Source: Rhodosorus marinus (lineage: Eukaryota; Rhodophyta; Stylonematophyceae; Stylonematales; Stylonemataceae). From it: a DNA stretch of 64,000 nt. Each line of letters opens with the position of its first letter. The first letter of the stretch is position 1. The stretch lies in NCBI GenBank assembly GCA_029953675.1, contig JAMWBK010000001.1:2641001-2705000 (forward strand), given 5' to 3'. Of this stretch, positions 39,813 through 51,204 are shown piece after piece. The notes beneath the pieces were generated by a model. That model saw only the letters and a program-made list of their open reading frames with translations. It was not told the origin of the DNA and did not search any database. Position numbers and translations under genes: made by a program.

Positions 39813-42320
39813 ATGTGCTTAGGATTTGGAGTGTTGGTTGGAGGCGCTCCAGTCTCGAGGGGTCAGAGGGCTACGACATGGAGAACGAGACAGGTTGGTG
39901 GGACTGGGGCTTGTATGGCCTTGGCTCAGAGCACTCCCCCACCTCCGAATTCGGGTCAGGGTAGGTATCTAGGGCGGTTTTCTTTGAATCATTCTGGGGA
40001 GGTTCCTGTGGACCGTCTTCAGCCGGAGGACAGCATCGAGACTATGCTTGATCATGGGCTTGTCCAGAATGCGCTGGAGATGGTATGTTGGTGTTCAAAT
40101 GAGTGAAGGGTGGTTGCAGCTTCTCGACTTTTGAGTTCTAAGAAGTTTCTTTCCGGGGGGTTCGGTTTCTTGTTTGGAAAGGCGTTGGAAGCTCAGAATT
40201 CGGGTAGGCTTCGAACGAGGGAGTTTAACTCAATTTTGGACAGACTGGGGAAATGCGGTAGGCACGAGGACGCCACTCTGTTCTTTGAGACGCTGCCAGC
40301 AATGCATGATGTGGCGAGTTATTCCATAATGATATCTATGAATGCCAAGAACAATACGGCATTTGAAGCTGAGCAGTTTTTTAAGAGAATGGTCGACAAG
40401 GGTAGGAAGTTTTGATTTGACGAAGATGGGCTACCACGTCCCACCCTGAACTGGTACTGCTTTCGCAAACTGAACACATTCACCGGGGGGGGTTTGTGCT
40501 CCCTGCTTGTTTCGTACTCTAGGGGTCACGCCAAACGCGTTCACCTATTCGGCTTTGATTCAAGCCTTGGGTCGTCAACGTCGATTCTCCGACGCGAAAG
40601 CCGTTTTTCGTTCCATGCACAGTAACGGTGTCGTTCCGAACGTTGTCGCATACAATGCAATAATCAAGGCATATAGCTCGTCGAATGCTATTGAGGAAGC
40701 CTTCTCCGTCGCGAAGGAAATGAGCGAGGTCGGGCGTAGACCCGATGTTGTAACCTACGGAACGCTTATTGACGCGTGTGCTAAGGAACGGGACGTTCAG
40801 AGGTGAGAGAATTTCCACCCTACGAAAAGTTATTAGGCTGCTGCCCGAGCTATGAAGCTGACTCGGATATCCCCTTTTGCCGTATTGCAACAGAGCTTTT
40901 AAAGTGTATGAAGAAATGAGAGCTTGCCTGATTCTGCCAACTGCTGTATGCTATGTTTCGCTAATTGATGCCTGTGGGAGGTCCAACAGACCCAATCGAG
41001 CCTTTGACGTCATGGAATTGATGAAGGCTGACGGTGTGAAGCCGTACTCCGAGGTGTACAATGCTATGATATCAGTTTTTGCAAAGCACAAGATGGTGGA
41101 TGAGGCGTTTCAGATGTACGAAGAAATGCGTCGAAACGCTGTGCCACCCTGCCAGGTGAGCGTTATTTGCTGAAAATAAGGATTTGTGGAGATCTGGCCT
41201 TTTCTATTCCCTGACTTTTGTACTGCTCGCGAATTGGGTTTCCTAGATGACCTTCAACTCGTTGATTTCCGCCTCCACTAAAGTGCGGAACGTCAGGAGG
41301 GCATTTGCGGCGTTCAAAACCATGACGACACAGTTCCACTTGCTGCCGGACGCCAGTACTTTCAGCGTCCTCATCGATGCATGCGGAAAGGCGGGGCTCT
41401 TGGATCGTGCATTTGACCTTTTCCACCGTATGAGGGCTCAAGGGTTCACCCCCAGGCCGGTGACGTACAATGCACTTCTGGACGCACTGGGACGGGCGAA
41501 GATGTATGAAGAGGCGGAATCTCTGCTGGAAGCGATGTTGGCGGAAGAAGTTGCCCCGGACGTCTACACTTTGAACACCATGGTCGCGGTGTGTTGCCGG
41601 AGCGGGCGGCTCCATCAAGCTTTCGAAGTTCTGACCAAGATGAAGGAGCATAAAGTGAGACCAGATGAGGTCACATACAACACCTTGGTCGATGCCTTTG
41701 GGAAAACTGGGTCGGTATCGGCGGCGTTTGATCTCGTTGCACAGATGAGGAGAAATGGTAAGTGGGTCTGGACGACAAGAGCTGGTGCACATTGAACAAC
41801 GGCTCCTGACTGGAGCGATTGCCACTGTCCTATTCCTCGGCGGCAGGTATTGCTCCGAGCACAGTAACGTTCAACAGTCTCGCACTTTCTTGTCACAAAT
41901 TTGATGATGCCAAACACGCCGGAGCAGTTTTGGATGAAGTGGACAAGGTCACATCTCTCGACAGGAAGACTTGCAGGGCCTTGATGTCAGTTTTTCTATC
42001 CAACGATCGTACTGACCAGGTCATCAGGCTTTGTGAAATGGTAGGTTGATCAAAACCGACGTGACCGCTTCCTTTTCAGCTCTTTTGTTCTCTGACCAGC
42101 GACCTCTTCCGCTTCCAAACAGGCATCGGAGGCTCCACCATTCTTTCAGAACAAGTTGCTGGTAACAGTGATTGAACAGAGCGTGGAACACAAGCGTGTG
42201 GACCTCGCCAGACACGTGTACAAAAGTTTTAGCAATGTGGAAGTTATCAGCACTCTCCTCCGCCCTAAAGTCAGGTCGGCGATCACTGGCGATGGGCGAC
42301 AGCGAAGGTTCGATTCTTAG
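39813..42320 (+). CDS. P-class pentatricopeptide-repeat (PPR) protein
   Basis: Seven exons: 39813 to about 40082, about 40120-40401, 40523-40802, 40894-41155, 41247-41757, 41847-42040 and 42123-42320. All splice sites keep phase except the first intron, whose exact acceptor I could not settle. The leader (MCLGFGVLVGGAPVSRGQRA) looks like an organelle targeting sequence. At least ten 35-residue P-type motifs follow, for example TPNAFTYSALIQALGRQRR, VPNVVAYNAIIKAYSSS, RPDVVTYGTLIDACAKE, TFNSLISASTKVR and RPDEVTYNTLVDAFGKTG. Such proteins bind organellar RNAs, one motif per base, for stability, processing or translation. No E/DYW editing or SMR domain is present; the C-terminus is a short basic tail (RSAITGDGRQRRFDS). 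Confidence 0.85.
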
Positions 42321-42794
42321 ATTGCCCTGCCCTCCACGGGGATATCGTTGTAATTTTTTTGTATTCAGATGGGAGCGCTTTTCGCTTTTTTCGCTCTCAG
42401 AACGCTGCCATAGGCTAGTGACCATATTCGAATCTCGGCATGGCAGCTAGGAAGTCTTTTCACCATATATGTATAAAGGAAAAAACTATGCAACTCCAGA
42501 TTTTGCCCTGCCGGCTGGGAAGGAAGATTATAGAATGCGTTCCCACTAATTCTCCCACTCGGAGGCGTTCCGGGAGATTTTTCATCTGCCATCCTGGAGG
42601 TTGATGGTGACGTTGTGCAAAGGCTTGAGCTTGGACTTGAACGGCTGCTATAAGTTGTAAGAATAGGACTTCAGAACAATTTTATTTCTCGTATTCACTC
42701 TAAATAGGTTAAGGTAGCTATCTACAAAAATGGAGGGGAAAGCCTTCGCGAAGAAAAGCTGCAAATTAGAAACCAAACTCGGAAATATGAAAAG

Positions 42795-43442
42795 TTAAAA
42801 GCTCATTTCAGTGGAGACAGGGGCTGAGCTTGCCATGACAGGCGACTTCCTCTTGAAACTTACGACTTCGATCATTGGGCTGATCGCCACCTTCTTCTTA
42901 TCCAGCTTTGTTGTATCCTTGAAGGAACCTGATCTTCTCAAAACGCCCGAGGACGGTGAAGTGCTCAAACGGGGCGAAGTCGCACCGGGTTCTGAGCCAT
43001 CCGAGCTCTGCGTTACACTCGGTACGGTGATACTTCGAGTCATTTCTGCGGGGACGACTGGAGAGCCCTTCCCACTACCCTTTACATTCGCGTACTTCAG
43101 GAGCATGTAGTCCAACTCCGTCAGCGACTCGGGTGAAACCTCATATCCGGAGTTCGAGTCCGACTCTGAATCCAAGAGGTCCAAGCGCAGTGGTTCCCTT
43201 TGTTCCTTCGGTACCTTTACCTCCTTGTTCTTCTCCTTTACATCCTTGCTCTCGTCAATCTTGACAAACACCGGGCCCTTCAACCACGAGGTATATTCCA
43301 CCGGAGAAAACTCCGAGCGGTTGTTCAATGTGTTACAGCTCGTCACTCGTCGCAGCTCAGGATCACGCTCCTCCAAGTGAGAAGTAATCATGTTCGTCGG
43401 GGTCAGTTTCCCCACAGCACTCTTCACACGACTTATCGGCAT
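42795..43442 (-). CDS. hypothetical Ser/Lys-rich protein, 215 aa
   Basis: One open minus-strand frame. I chose the ATG at 43442 (MPISRVKSAVGKLTPTNMIT) because the codons before it lie in G-poor leader DNA. The N-terminal part (HLEERDPELRRVTSCNTLNN, SPVEYTSWLKGPVFVKIDES) looks like an ordinary globular segment. The rest is charged and Ser/Pro-rich and probably disordered (SGYEVSPESLTELDYMLLKY, SPRLSTSPSSGVLRRSGSF). The last resembles phosphorylation sites. No membrane segment or catalytic motif is present, and I do not recognise a family. Confidence 0.5.
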   Translation of the reverse strand: MPISRVKSAVGKLTPTNMITSHLEERDPELRRVTSCNTLNNRSEFSPVEYTSWLKGPVFVKIDESKDVKEKNKEVKVPKEQREPLRLDLLDSESDSNSGYEVSPESLTELDYMLLKYANVKGSGKGSPVVPAEMTRSITVPSVTQSSDGSEPGATSPRLSTSPSSGVLRRSGSFKDTTKLDKKKVAISPMIEVVSFKRKSPVMASSAPVSTEMSF

Positions 43443-46400
43443 TCTTCCCTCCCAAACAGCAAACAAAAACAAAAAAAAACAGAACCTTCTCACTCATCCA
43501 AGAAGCCCTCTCCCCTCGTTACCCTCCTCGCCCTGCCCCCACACCCCAGTCCGCCTCCCCCAGAAAATCCCCACAATACCAAATCCTATATACTATGGAG
43601 AAACAAAAAAAACAAGCTCTCCAACCCAGCTCATCGTCATCCATCACCTCGAGCTGAGGGGAAACTCCTCCCCTCCTCCCAAAAGCCAATTAAATTATTC
43701 CCATAAATCAAACACTCCACCGGACTTCAAAATACTGAAATACACGCACCCCTTTTCTATCTTACTCAAAATCAAGAATTTGTTTATAAAATTATATTAA
43801 CACAATATTATCACCTTTTCATTCCCCCACCCCCCCCCCCTTGTCTTTTGATTACAACGATGGAAGTGAAAACTCCTAATTGGATCTGGTTTTGTTTTGT
43901 GTTATATGATAAATGGGTTGCGGATGAGCGACAGTGGACGCTAAGACATACGCTCACGCGTAAGTGTTCGTGACCCGTCAAAGTCACCGATCAAGAAAGG
44001 TGTCACTCTTGTCTCTATTCATCATAAAACTTTCCAAAACTAATAAATGACGTATTCTTCTCGTAGAAGAAAAAAAGTGAGCACCTTCAAAAAAAACGTT
44101 AAACGATATTATAAATTCTTTAATTAAACGACTTAACCGGTTGATTGGTTGTTTTAGTAATAAAATTCATTCCTACTCGTTCAGAGTGGCCCTTTCGCAA
44201 TGGCGCAAAAGGTTCCATTTATCTAACTTTACTAATTTATTTCATGGTACCAGGGGCAACAAGCCCCCCGAAAAATTGGACAGATGAATATATTTTAAGG
44301 GGGGGTTCATACAAACACATAATTGCCAAATACAACCCTAAAGATACCAAAACAAGAGTATTTGAAATCAACTTTGACACAAACAACCCCCCCCACCCCG
44401 CTTCCTACCTACAGAGATAAATAGGAGAATCCTCAAAATCACGTTGTCAATACTTTATTGGATACTTCTTTCGTTGTAATCTACTCATTGGGTCCTTATA
44501 TTGATTGAATCCAGTCATTCTTTTGTCCAATCAATGCAGAGAACAAATTCCCCCCTTCAATGTATTGTAAGATTTATTTGTGATAGTTTTGATATCCACT
44601 TCATTTTGTTCTGTGGAGAACTCGAAGAAGAAAAAAAAGAAAAAGGCTGGGAACTTGTTCCAAAGCGGATGGATTGCACAGCCTAACATCGAAATTGAGC
44701 TTTATTGATATGGCGAAATTTTTGTTTTTTGGCTGATGAATGGCTACAGGTTTGTATTGGGAGGAGAGGGGTTTGGGAGGAGGGTGAAGGCTAACATTCT
44801 CGTTCCCGACCCTCCTCGGGCCCCCCTTGCCCTGCCCTCCCCTTTCCGCTCCATCCTCATCGCCTCTTCCGCCTCTGGTGGAGGAGGGAGATACATGAAA
44901 AGGGTTTTCGCCATGGTGACATGATTAGCTGGTTAGCGTATATTTGTTGGGAGGGGCAAATAGGAAAAAAACTTTTGGGGCAAGGAGTAAGTGGTGAACA
45001 TGGTGGCGGATGTTGTGTTTTGTTGCATCGGGTGAATGAGGAATGGTGGAAGCAGTTTTGTAAAGGCTCTGTTGGTAGTCTAGCGTAATTCGAAATAGAT
45101 AGTAGGTTGATGACGCTGATTGTGCGTGTGATCTGTAGTTTTTCTCCGGTTGGGCGGACGATGAAGTAAGACCGGATCCTCCCCCCCTCCAAGGCTGAAA
45201 GCTCCGCCTCAAGCAACCAATATCTGCCTACCCCCAAAATCGAACGGTAGATGGCGTATTAGAAAGCGCCCGCAAACGGTGCTTCTAATATTCGCTTTAG
45301 TGCCTGTCAGAGGCTCAAAATTTTCTTACCCTTCCGGCAGCAGGCACAGCTCGGCGAGAAAATAGTCGTGTTTGGCCAACAGGCCACCTAGCGCGTTCAA
45401 AGTGAAGCCCGGGGTGCGGGAGGGGAAACCAAACAGAATGAACCCTGGAGGGATCTTTCGCCGTCCAGAAGGGCTCGGCCAGCTCGTTTTGCCTGTGCGG
45501 TTGGATGGGTTGGCCGTTGGGGCCTACCAGAGGATCCAACTCGCAGCTGCGGTCATTTCGTGGGCCAACGCTTTGACTGCTGGGCTCCGGCGGGTTTACT
45601 AGGAGGTCTTCGTGGGGGGCTCCTACCTGAGGCTCTCTCCTCGCAACTGGGCGACATTTTTGAGGAGCTGACGACGGCCATGCAGCAGTATACCTAATTT
45701 CACGCTTGCTAGCTGCCGTTCTCACGATCGCGGCATCCCCAACAATATCATCTCTTCTACACAGGAAGATCCCGATGCAGCTCCACCAGGAAGTGGGCAG
45801 TTAATGCTCCCCTTGAACCAAAGCAGCGTTTGAGCGCCTGGGAATCAAGCCCAAAGAAGAAAAAACGTGGGTAAGTGCATCAGCACGGCCACGTAAGCAA
45901 TCACTCCACCCCCAGCGCCATATACGAGTCCGAAAGACTTCTAAAGGAGATCATCAAACCGATGCATGAACTCTGGGTACAAAACGACAGCGTTGGTTAG
46001 CGCCTCCACGTACACCGTTTCCTGCTAACTCCAAATAGTCTTCGCCGCTACACCCCGGTGACTTCAACAAACAGACACGCAGCTCCGAAGAGGACATCGG
46101 AGACGCCAGGTCCACGAAGGTGTTGGTCCCTCCGGACCGTCAGTCGGTCCGAAAAAAGCTTCTCCAAAGTTCATAATAAAATGAAATAAACTCCAAACCA
46201 TAATGATGCTCATTAATTGGATACAAAGTACCTGATTTCTATGCTATATCAAATAATATTAATATATATTAAATCTGTTCATGAATACAGTTTAACAAGC
46301 GAAATCCCATTATTTATTTCATATTTAATTAATAATCGATTGTAAATATAAACTATTATGAAGAATATTGATATACATATTTTTATTGGCTAAATTACAC

Positions 46401-46776
46401 CAATCAGCGGAGAATAAGTTTGGAATATTGGTAATTAAAAGTAAGATCCTATCAAATTTATCCTGCTTCCTTGGCTTTTGCGGGCGCATGTATAATTACG
46501 TAGATACACATGTAATTGCCGGTCTAAATTGTTCAAAAAGATGAAATATGTTCCGGCTATTTGTTAATTGCATGTAATTACAGTTTAATATACTCTTTTG
46601 TGATTGACAGGATTTTGTCCGGCCGCTCCGGTCGCTGAGTCATTGACTTATGAATGGGAGTGGGTGCTTGGGAGGGTTTGACTGTTGGTAGGTTGGAATT
46701 GGTAGTTGCGGTTGGAGTTAAAGTTTGAAAGGTAGGAATTTTTAGGAAATGTGGTATTGAACCGGTGTAGGAAGTC
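43443..46776. other. gene-poor intergenic region of 3.3 kb
   Basis: Bases 43460-43760 are G-poor (flank of the minus gene). Bases 43790-44700 and 46160-46600 are A/T-rich. Bases 44880-45180 are C-poor and G/T-rich, as at plus-strand gene starts. Bases 45300-46150 have balanced, coding-like composition with short plus-strand open stretches (for example GDIFEELTTAMQQYT near 45650) and several stops. It could be a decayed or many-exon gene, but I cannot name it. Confidence 0.4.
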
Positions 46777-48020
46777 ATGGATCCTGCTTTTGTTGTGGGG
46801 TCTATTCGGTCTGGTTTTGGAGGTACGGAATGTGGAGCCAGCACATGCCAGAGGAGCAGGACTGGTGTCAAGTGGAGCATGGCGACTGAAGAGCCAGAAG
46901 CTTCGTCTGAGAAGGAAGGTATGTTGAGTTTGGGTCTCAACAGACCAGAACGCTATGTGTGTTGAGTCCTGGTTTTCAATTTGGCTTTCTGTGCAGAGTA
47001 CAAAATGGGAAAAGTGAGCGCTCCACGAACATCAAAGTATGGAAAGAGAAAGTTCCAAGTCGGAAACGTTAAACAGCAAGGGAAGAAGTACGTCGAATAC
47101 ACACCTGCTCCTCAGTTGAGAATCACTGGCGGAACTGCTAAAGGGAGAAAACTGACCTCCCCCGACGTGTACATGAGACCGATGATGGGAAAGGTCCGTG
47201 AAGCTGTATACTCTATGGTAAGCCTGTTATCCTTTCGTAACTAGAACGAAATTTTTGGTTTCCAGCTGGTCTTCTTATGTACTTATCCACTTGCCCGGAA
47301 ACACAGCTTTACCAGTTCGATGCGCTCGAAGGCGGTATGGCAGTTGATATGTTCTGTGGAAGCGGATCAGTTGGTCTTGAAGCACTTTCAAGAGGTCTGG
47401 ATAAGGCTTTATTTGTCGACTTATCACCAGTTTGCACAGAAACCTGCGAAAAGAATATCGTTCATTGCGGTTTTGAAGGTCGTGGGAGGGCCGTCAACTG
47501 TACCGCCGAGCAGGTACGGAGGGATAAGGTCCCGACCAAAACAAGCATTATTTTTTTTATGCTACTCGATGTTGAAAAAGAAGAACATGGTCGTTACGTT
47601 CGCGTTTCAGATGCTTCTTTACCCCGAACGCTATGGCGTAGAAGAGCATGCAAAGCTGATAACTTTGACTCCGCCGTACGAAGAAGTTGACTACGGAGAA
47701 CTGATGTACGCTGCCGCCGGCTCTGACCTCGTCGGGGAGGGCACTTTTCTCGTAGTTGAATACCCTGTTGAGCTCGGTAAGTCTAGATGATTCATGAGAC
47801 CGGCAGGAGGACAGCGCCACCCACCAATCTTCAGTTCAAGTCAGCCTGAAAAGCCCTAAAACGCTTTTCACTCTCAACAGGATCTTTGGAACCAGCTTAT
47901 AGACATAGATTGGTCGGGATTAGGAACAGGAAATACGGAAGAACAGTCATAGCGATCTACGCTTGTCAACCCCCGAGATTTGTTGATCCGAGACCGGACG
48001 AATTCGCAGCTCCAGTATAA
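46777..48020 (+). CDS. RsmD-family 16S rRNA guanine-N2 methyltransferase
   Basis: Five exons, 46777-46918, 46997-47217, 47307-47513, 47611-47776 and 47881-48020, give about 291 residues; bacterial RsmD is near 200. The extra length is an N-terminal leader (MDPAFVVGSIRSGFGGTECG) likely for plastid or mitochondrial import. Family landmarks are LRITGGTAKGRKLTSPD, then RPMMGKVREAVYSM, the SAM-binding VDMFCGSGSVGLEALSRG and LFVDLS. The motif IV position reads LTLTPPYEEVDYG, with Thr where RsmD usually has Asp/Asn before PPF/Y. A C-terminal RHRLVGIRNRKYGRTVIAIY matches the RYGDTxL..Y end strand. The enzyme would methylate the small-subunit rRNA at the G966-equivalent. All introns keep phase. Confidence 0.82.
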
Positions 48021-48104
48021 TGTATGCTAAAGAGTCCCCCCTTTGTTATGTAAAAGCCGGAGAATTGAAGTGGAAGAAACGAGAAATGACTTTCCCAGGT
48101 CTCC

Positions 48105-48382
48105 TCAGAGGCACACGAGTGGATGATGGGTCGATCCGGCTAGACCAAACACCGGCAAAGGCATCGCGCCCTGCAACGAGCCACGGACACAACGCACGTT
48201 GTTTGGGGGGGTCCTTTTTTGCAGAAGCAGTAGACTGTACTCACGTAGAGACCCAGGATTGACTCTGTGAATCTGTTCATAGAATAGAAGTAGTCTACCC
48301 AACTAGGTCGCTTCCCTGCCAGCGCGGCTCCCGTGTTTGTCCACCTGAAGCCGTAACCAGAAACTGCTTCGACACGCTCCGG
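48105..48382 (-). CDS. possible small two-exon hypothetical gene
   Basis: On the minus strand an open segment reads MPERVEAVSGYGFRWTNTGA, continues A-G-K-R-P-S-W-V-D-Y-F-Y and reaches a good donor (TAC|GTGAGT, near 48248). A TTGCAG acceptor near 48167 leads into GAMPLPVFGLAGSTHHPLVC and a stop at 48105. The amino-acid composition looks coding, but the product would be only about 68 residues and further upstream exons are possible. Unrecognised. Confidence 0.3.
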
Positions 48383-49015
48383 CATTGGTAGCAAGCCAGG
48401 TTGACGTCGAGGACTTAGGCGGCAGTGAATCGAAACTAGAGGTGCCTTTGCTGTTCACTCTTCTAGCTCAGTCAAGCCTGGTCCTCGACAAGAAAACACA
48501 TCTCGACGAGCTAAGAGCTCGGGCAGGACAGAATTCCGCGTCGGACGTGCTTTCGAATAGCTGGACAGCTCTTCGATCCTTGATCGATAAGTCAAGGGCT
48601 CAGACTCCTTGAGCAGCTTGAAAAGTTATCGATCGCTGATCAACAAGCTAAGATCTCGGGCAAGACAGGACTCAGTCAGAGAAGCTCCCGAAACGCAAAG
48701 ACGGGACGATCGTCAGAGATAACAGGAACGGACTCCACTGGTCTAACAAGCATTCGAATAGCTGGAAACTTGTTCAGTAAACCGGCTAGGACAATGACCT
48801 TTGAAAAGTTCCTTCCGCTCCAACTCGGGATTGGATTCAATCGGACCTGTCCACCAAATACGTTGAAATCCGCTATCAGCTTTTGATCGCCATTTGGGCT
48901 GGAGACTGGAGAAGCTTCGGCAGCACTAGAGCTTTGACTGTTATTTTTGTACCAAATCGTGCGGCTGAATAGTTTGTTTTTTGGATTTGTGTGAAAAATC
49001 TGGTCGTCGTCAAGT
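48383..49015. other. intergenic, no supported gene
   Basis: A 75-codon plus-strand frame (48385-48612) and related CTAAGAGCTCGGGCAGGACA / CTAAGATCTCGGGCAAGACA copies (about 48508 and 48648) suggest a short degenerate duplication. Nothing is recognised as a gene. Confidence 0.4.
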
Positions 49016-50049
49016 ATGGCTGAGGGTTCAGATGACGTTCACGATCTGACTGTATCCGCATCGACTCCGTTCAACCCGGAGATCGAAATTCAAGTGGATC
49101 TGGCTTCCGTGAAATGCTTGGATTCTCAGGTCGGGGGTCACCGTGGAATATTTCTTTCGAGCAAGGACGGAAAAGTGCTTAAGAGATGTATCGCTGAGGA
49201 GATTAACTTCTACCGCTACCTCGCGGAGAACGGTATATCGGAAAGCTTTTTCCCCGCTTCGCCCGGGACAATGGTGCTCAGTATGAAGATCGACGACGAG
49301 GTTATTACGAATGAAACTTACCTGGTCATGGAGGATCTCACCAAAGCGTTCAATCACCCGTCCGTCCTCGACATCAAGGTTGGCACTGTCCCATGGGGCT
49401 GGCCGATTACCGAGGAAAAGCTACAAAAACAAATCAGAAAACGTGAAGCCACAACAACAGGAAAGCTGGGATTTAGAATCACTGGTATGAAGGTAAGAAA
49501 AAGCCTCATCTATGCCCCGCAGCGTCCTGCTCATCAGCTTGGGAGCTTTGCTCCGTTGCTTTGGAGATTGTCTAAAACAAGATCAATGAGTATCAAAATT
49601 TAAGAACATATGCGATTGGTTTTTATCCTATTCAGATGTGGATGCCAAATCAAGGAAACTATGATATTTTAGATCGAACTTTTGGTCATCACCTTGCTCC
49701 AGAGGACGTTCCACCTGCCATCACAAGGTTTTCTGAGAGTGGCAAGGTGGACGTTTTGAAGTCATTCCTGGAGCAACTGATCAAGTTTGAAGCATGGGAA
49801 AAGTCGTATGGAACGAAGAACCTTGGACTTCACGGAGCTTCTCTGCTTTTCATCTATGAAGGGGAGCCGTCTGTTGCAGACCCAGCTGCCCCGAGGCTAT
49901 GCCTGATCGATTTCCCGCACACGGAGTACTTGAAGACCGGCGTGACGCCCAGACTGGAAGCGTGGAAGGAGGGGGACCACGACGGAATTCTGTTCGGAGT
50001 TTCGAATCTTGTGAAGATCTTTGAGGAGGTTGCGAGAGCGCGCTCTTGA
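49016..50049 (+). CDS. inositol polyphosphate multikinase / IPK-family kinase
   Basis: Two exons, 49016-49492 and 49636-50049, give 296 residues, the usual size for the IPMK/IPK2 group. The family signature P-x3-D-x-K-x-G is present as PSVLDIKVG. The upstream ETYLVMEDLT supplies the hinge. GASLLFIYEG provides the S-L-L motif, and LCLIDFPHTEY corresponds to the catalytic/metal-binding I-D-F-A-H-T segment (with Pro for Ala). VGGHRGIFLSSKDGKVLKR fits the ATP-binding GGH and Lys at the start of the domain. These enzymes phosphorylate inositol tris- or tetrakisphosphate, feeding inositol phosphate signalling. Whether it acts as IPMK, IP3 3-kinase or IP6 kinase cannot be told by eye; the short length favours IPMK/IPK2. 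Confidence 0.85.
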
Positions 50050-50124
50050 AAGCGCTCAATCCCCTCTGTAGCTAGCATCTGTCGCTTTGTCTCGTCGGCT
50101 TTTTTTTTTTTTTTTTTTGCTGAT

Positions 50125-51204
50125 TTAGAACCGTGCGTAGGGAGCGAAATCTGGCTTTCTTCGTTCTAAGAACGCATCCCGTCCTTCCTGTCCTTCTTTC
50201 GATTGATAGAAGAGCCGCGTAGCTTCTCCAGCGAGCTGGGACAGCCTGTGGGAGGAGAGACAGGAGTTTGTCGGCACCGGTTAGGTAAAGACGTATACGA
50301 GTTTCGTGACAGTAATCACTGTTGGGAGAGAACGCTGCATACCCTGCTTGACCATCGCAATCAGCATTCAGGGCCGCTTTTAGACAAGCGATTGCGGTTG
50401 GGCTCTTCTCCATAATTTCCCGGCACCATCGAACCGTTTCTGCCTCGAGCTCTTCCAATCGAACCACCTTGTTAACAAGCTGTATGCAAATCGGATCGGA
50501 GCACAAAAAGGGGGACGCTGAGAAGACCCTACGGGATTAAGGACAACCTGTTCGATTGGGCTTACCCCCATTTGAAACGCCTCTTCGGCATTGTACTGTC
50601 TGCACAGAAACCAGAATTCTCTTGCGCGTTTCTGACCGATGATTCGGCTCATATAGCTAGAGCCATATCCACCATCAAAGCTGCCGACTTTCGGGCCGGT
50701 CTGACCGAACCTGGCGTTCTCTGCTGCAATGGTAAGGTCGCACACCATGTGGAGAATATGGCCCCCGCCAATGGCATAGCCCGCGACCATTGCGATGACG
50801 GGTTTTGGGAGTCTCCTCATCAGAATATGGAGGTCCAAAACTTCCAATCTCGGAACGCCATCTTCTCCAACGTAACCACCATCACCCCGAATGGACTGAT
50901 CTCCTCCGGAACAGAACGCCTCTGTCCCCTCACCGGTCATGATCACCACGCGAGTATTCGGATCATCTCGAATGAAAAGAAACGCCTGCTCCAACTCCCT
51001 CAACGTCTTCGGCCGGAAGGCATTCCGTTTCCACGGCCGGCAAATCGTCAACTTCATAATCCCATCCCCGCTAAACTCCACCCGAACATCCTCAAATCCA
51101 CGACAGCGATCCACCAAAGCCCAATTCACCCCTCCTCCACAAGATTCCACCGCCTCAATCCCCATAGTTCTCCCTATTCCCAGAAAACTCCTACAGCGTC
51201 TCAA
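50125..51204 (-). CDS. menB: 1,4-dihydroxy-2-naphthoyl-CoA synthase (MenB)
   Basis: Three minus-strand exons, 51204-50566, 50479-50343 and 50245-50125, give 298 residues in perfect phase. The crotonase fold is very well conserved: [83 protein letters not shown] and [20 protein letters not shown]. The end [18 protein letters not shown] is the MenB C-terminal signature. It closes the naphthoquinone ring in phylloquinone (photosystem I) or menaquinone synthesis. The first about 45 residues (ATG at 51204 or 51162) exceed the bacterial protein slightly and may hold a targeting signal. A T18 run lies just past the stop at 50101-50118. Confidence 0.92.

Noticed and set aside
41163-41825. 220-codon minus-strand frame across PPR exon 5
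   Set aside because: The sense strand shows clear PPR motifs. The antisense frame is Arg/His-rich and has no recognisable domain.
45315-45725. 136-codon minus-strand frame
   Set aside because: Composition is Arg/Pro-rich with no motif. The plus strand looks slightly more coding-like, and neither is convincing.
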